A stretch of 64,000 nt of DNA from NCBI RefSeq assembly GCF_032854445.1, contig NC_088306.1, forward strand, positions 30,415,764 through 30,479,763. Reading direction: 5' to 3'. The notes under the pieces are model-generated. The model was not told where the DNA came from and did not search any database. It saw only the letters and a program-made list of their open reading frames with translations. The position numbers and the translations under genes were made by a program. Below are positions 60,341 through 64,000 of the stretch, piece after piece (the stretch's first letter is position 1; the number at the start of each line of letters is the position of its first letter). The stretch comes from Liolophura sinensis (Eukaryota; Mollusca; Polyplacophora; Chitonida; Chitonidae).

Positions 60341-62220
60341 TTTGAATACTGATTTTACTGAGTCAACAATAACATACCTTTCGTCTTTCCAACATCATTG
60401 AAAACTGTTGATGCTTCTCTTTGCTACTATATACTTAATATACTTAATTTTTTGGAGGTTTAAATTAAACACTTTTGATTTATTTTTAGGGTGTATACAC
60501 CAAACATCCTGGCCAAGTAATACTGCATTAACTATATTGTATTATAATTCCAGAAATTTAAAGACCTCTTTTCAGCTGACTTTTTCTTATTCCACCTCAA
60601 GATTTTGAACACATGATGCCGTGACCTTTTTAGTTTTGCTAGGTAACATGTAACTGCATGTTACAGTTTGTTTTACCATTTGTAGAACAGTATATGTACT
60701 AATGACACGATGGCTTTCTTTTGGTACATTGTCAAGCACTTTCCCGGCAATTCCAACAAACAAAAACTGAATGCCTCTGAAACTCGTTTGAGTCTTTCGA
60801 CATGATTGAAAACTGTCGCTTGCTTTGTTAAGTTCTTAGGAGATTTTGTGCGGATCGTTGTATCAGACAGACATCGTGGAAATCTTCCTCGATTATCCTC
60901 TTTTAGGCTATAAATGTGATCATTTGATTGGCGTTATAATCGCAGAATATGAAGGTCACAGTGTGCTCCTATATGTGTGTAGATAACAACTATACAATAA
61001 GATTATGTATGCCGATAGTGTGTAGTGAAATGTAAGGGAAGGGTCTGTATTACTGTTCAAGCAGTAAACCTGTAAAACAATATGAAAGTCCAAATTCTCA
61101 TTTGGATACCGAAAACATTGCTGAGTGAGCAAGAAAGCAGAAATACGCGAAGATGCACACAACAATATGATAAAAAGAGTAATCGTAATGGAACTATGTT
61201 GCAAACGGAATTACTGCCATATTGAGAATCGATAGATTTATACACACCATAAACCGGTCCTTTTATAACTTAACGTACCATGAGGTGCTAAGTCCTCCGT
61301 GACTTTGAATGCTGTCAGTTAAACTAGGTGTATAGTAACAAATGTAGGCTTTTACAGAAGTGTTCACGACAGAAAATAGATCTCTCGCGGCGTGCTCCAT
61401 TTTTAAAGCTGTCAAACGGACTCTCCGTATCTATTCCCATGTTTTAGTGTTTACCCAGTCTGACATCTACGTGTTTAGGCTGTTTGACTTAGCGCTGTAG
61501 TCCGAGCCCGCAGTTTACACACTTAATCAGTTCTGCTAATTAACATTACCCGTATTCTCCAAACTATTCATGTTCACACTAGTCGCCGAGACACATTGTA
61601 TGATGGACTGGCCTTTTCTGCCAATCATAACTAGCCAAGATCGTGTTGTCTTGTGAAATACCTCACGTGGCCAGCAAGCCACGGAAACAGACGAAAATCT
61701 GCGGTCGTCTTTGTCCGGAAGTGGACAGTTGGGAAAACAAAAATAACAAACATACGCAATACTTTTGGTGACTTGTGGTTAGACTCCTTTTTTTGATAAA
61801 ACGGTTTAGTTAATATCTTAATTGAGATTGTGCCGTATCACATTTATGTTAATTTTATATCATTAGCAATTGTATGTTATCTTTGCTAACTGGTAATAGA
61901 TAGATAAATACAGACTATTATTGTTATGGTTGACCTGGATACTTTTTCCACTCCCTAATATGGCTCTTCATTTCTACTGTGACTCTCTAAAAAAGTACTG
62001 TGTACTGGTGGTACATACTGTTGTGACAAAAATGCGCATCCACAAAATTGTGAGTACTTAAAGTACATAAATTGTGTAATTCATTTAATACAGCCACAGT
62101 GACTTGTGTATATATGTGTGGGCCGCTGATACACATGTTATTGTGAATGTGTAAATTTGTACACAATCGTTTATAGACAGTACACAACTTCAAAGTGTCG
62201 AACTTTTTGCATATGAGTAT
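60341..62220. other. Intergenic, no gene recognised
   Basis: 60720-60850 holds another trace of repeat R2 (cgacatgattgaaaactgtc). The block 61440-61720 is complex, non-repetitive and CpG-containing, with ctgctaattaacatt and cctcacgtggccagc, and could be regulatory. Confidence 0.3.
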
Positions 62221-62692
62221 ATTACACTCAGGATTTACTTAACACGTCAAATCCCAACCATGCATTACACTCAGGATTTACTTTACACGTCAAATCCCAA
62301 CCATGCATTACACTCAGGATTTACTTAACACGTCAAAACTCAATCATGCATTACACTCAGGATTTACTTTACACGTCAAATCCCAACCATGCATTACACT
62401 CAGGATTTACTTAACACGTCAAATCCCAACCATGCATTACACTCAGGATTTACTTAACACGTCAAATCCCAACCATGCATTACACTCAGGATTTACTTAA
62501 CACGTCAAATCCCAACCATGCATTACACTCAGGATTTACTTAACACGTCAAATCCCAACCATGCATTACACTCAGGATTTACTTAACACGTCAAATCCCA
62601 ACCATGCATTACACTCAGGATTTACTTAACACGTCAAAACCCAACCATGCATTACACTCAGGATTTACTTAACACGTCAAAACCCAATCATG
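62221..62692. repeat. 43 bp minisatellite
   Basis: About 11 copies of a 43 bp unit (attacactcaggatttactt, aacacgtcaaatcccaacca, tgc) with very few differences (ctttac or cttaac, aaatccc or aaaaccc), so it expanded recently. Confidence 0.95.
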
Positions 62693-62999
62693 CATGCACT
62701 CTTCGTTCCTCATATATGAGGCAGATTATATTCGGTAACGTTTACTTATCATCATCCAGTTTAGCCATGAGTTTCAATCATAAGGGGAGAAACTGATGCA
62801 CACTGAAGATAATAAATAATCGGTTAGAAATATAACAGAAAATCTGTTGTGTGAGTGATGCTATAGAGTGCATCCTGCTATTGCATCAGATTATTCTTGT
62901 TAAATATAGTCTCGTCGTCCATAAATAACTTGAAAGTGTTATTATTGGTGTTTATAGGTTATCGCGCGCGCTCTTCGATTGCTGCCCTCTCCATTTTAT

Positions 63000-64000
63000 T
63001 ACATAGAGTAGCGACAGAACCTGGCTGTTGATATGTAACAACACCCAGGTTCTCTCGCTACTCTATGGATTTGTCGCTGACATGTAACAACACCCAGGTT
63101 CTCTCGCTACTCTATCGCTTTGTAGCTGACATGTAACAACACCCAGGTTCTCTCGCTATTCTGTGGTTTTGTCGTTGACATGTAACAACACCCAGGTTCT
63201 CTCGCTACTCTATGGCTTTGTCGCTGACATGTAACAACACCCAGGTTCTCTCGCTACTCTATCGCTTTGTCGCTGACATGTAACAACACCCAGGTTCTCT
63301 CGCTACTCTATGGTTTTGTCGCTGACATGTAACAACACCCAGGTTCTCTCGCCACTCTATCGCTTTGTCGCTGACATGTAACAACACCCAGGTTCTCTCG
63401 CTACTCTATGGATTTGTCGCTGATATGTAACAACACCCAAGTTCTCTCGCTACTCTATGGATTTGTCGCTGACATGTAACAACACCCAGGTTCTCTCGCT
63501 ACTCTATCGCTTTGTCGCTGACATGTAACAACACCCAGGTTCTCTCGCTACTCTATGGATTTGTCGCTGACATGTAACAACACCCAGGTTCTCTCGCTAC
63601 TCTGTGGCTTTGTCGCTGACATGTAACAACACCCAGGTTCTCTCGCCACTCTATCGCTTTGTCGCTGACATGTAACAACACCCAGGTTCTCTCGCCACTC
63701 TATCGCTTTGTCGCTGACATGTAACAACACCCAGGTTCTCTCGCTACTCTGTGGCTTTGTCGCTGACATGTAACAACACCCAGGTTCTGTCGCTACTCTA
63801 TCGCTTTGTCGCTGACATGTAACAACACCCAGGTTCTCTCGCTACTCTGTGGCTTTGCCGATGATATGTAACAACACCCAGGTTCTGTCGTTACTCTATG
63901 GATTTGTCGCTGACATGCAACAATCCCCAGGTTCTGTCGTTAGTCTATGGCTTTGTCGCTGACATGTAACAACACCCAGGTTCTGTCGCTACTTTGTGGC
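63000..64000. repeat. 49 bp minisatellite starting with an inverted unit, continues past the window
   Basis: About 19-20 copies of a 49 bp unit (gtcgctgacatgtaacaaca, cccaggttctctcgctactc, tatggcttt). Subtypes tatcgc, tatgga, tgtggc and gccact are interspersed. The first partial unit (63003-63024, agagtagcgacagaacctgg) is in reverse orientation to the rest. Confidence 0.95.

Overview
This is animal nuclear DNA. It has spliced genes with GT-AG introns, AATAAA signals, a paired-like homeobox gene, tRNA-derived SINEs and very many minisatellites. AT-rich sequence, compact metazoan exons and the SINE type (tail of aataaata units, 'gagtacggcgtaaaac' core) suggest a marine lophotrochozoan, most likely a mollusc. 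The phylum is an inference, not something the sequence proves.

Layout. (1) 1-14.3 kb: the 3' seven coding exons of RSRC1 (SR-related splicing factor, + strand). About 10.4 kb of its 14 kb is three intronic tandem arrays with 37, 52 and 76 bp units. (2) 14.3-20 kb: intergenic, with 15, 42-44 and 21 bp arrays and SINE pieces. (3) 20.0-29.5 kb: a complete three-exon, 277-residue aristaless-related (Arx/Alx/Pph13-type) paired-like homeobox gene, + strand. Its promoter holds an E-box palindrome and an inverted pair of GATA sites. Its 7.8 kb second intron carries a 75 bp array and a duplicated recursive-splice-like site. (4) 30-48 kb: gene-poor, with 40, 56, 24, 20 and 45 bp arrays, a MITE with terminal inverted repeats, one candidate exon near 40 kb and a decayed coding sequence on the minus strand at 42.2-43.1 kb. 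(5) 48.3 kb: a probable first coding exon of a transcription factor with an EH1-like motif; the rest of that gene was not found. (6) 48.5-64 kb: no convincing exons. It holds a SINE with a perfect target-site duplication, several copies of an unclassified dispersed repeat, an (AT)n tract, and 43 and 49 bp arrays, the last running off the window.

Tandem repeats cover roughly 30% of the window, about 20 arrays of unrelated sequence. The two certain genes work in different processes (pre-mRNA splicing; developmental transcription), so no operon-like cooperation is implied. Their adjacency is still of interest, because vertebrate RSRC1 also neighbours a paired-class homeobox gene (SHOX2). Positions were read by eye and repeat copy numbers are estimates.
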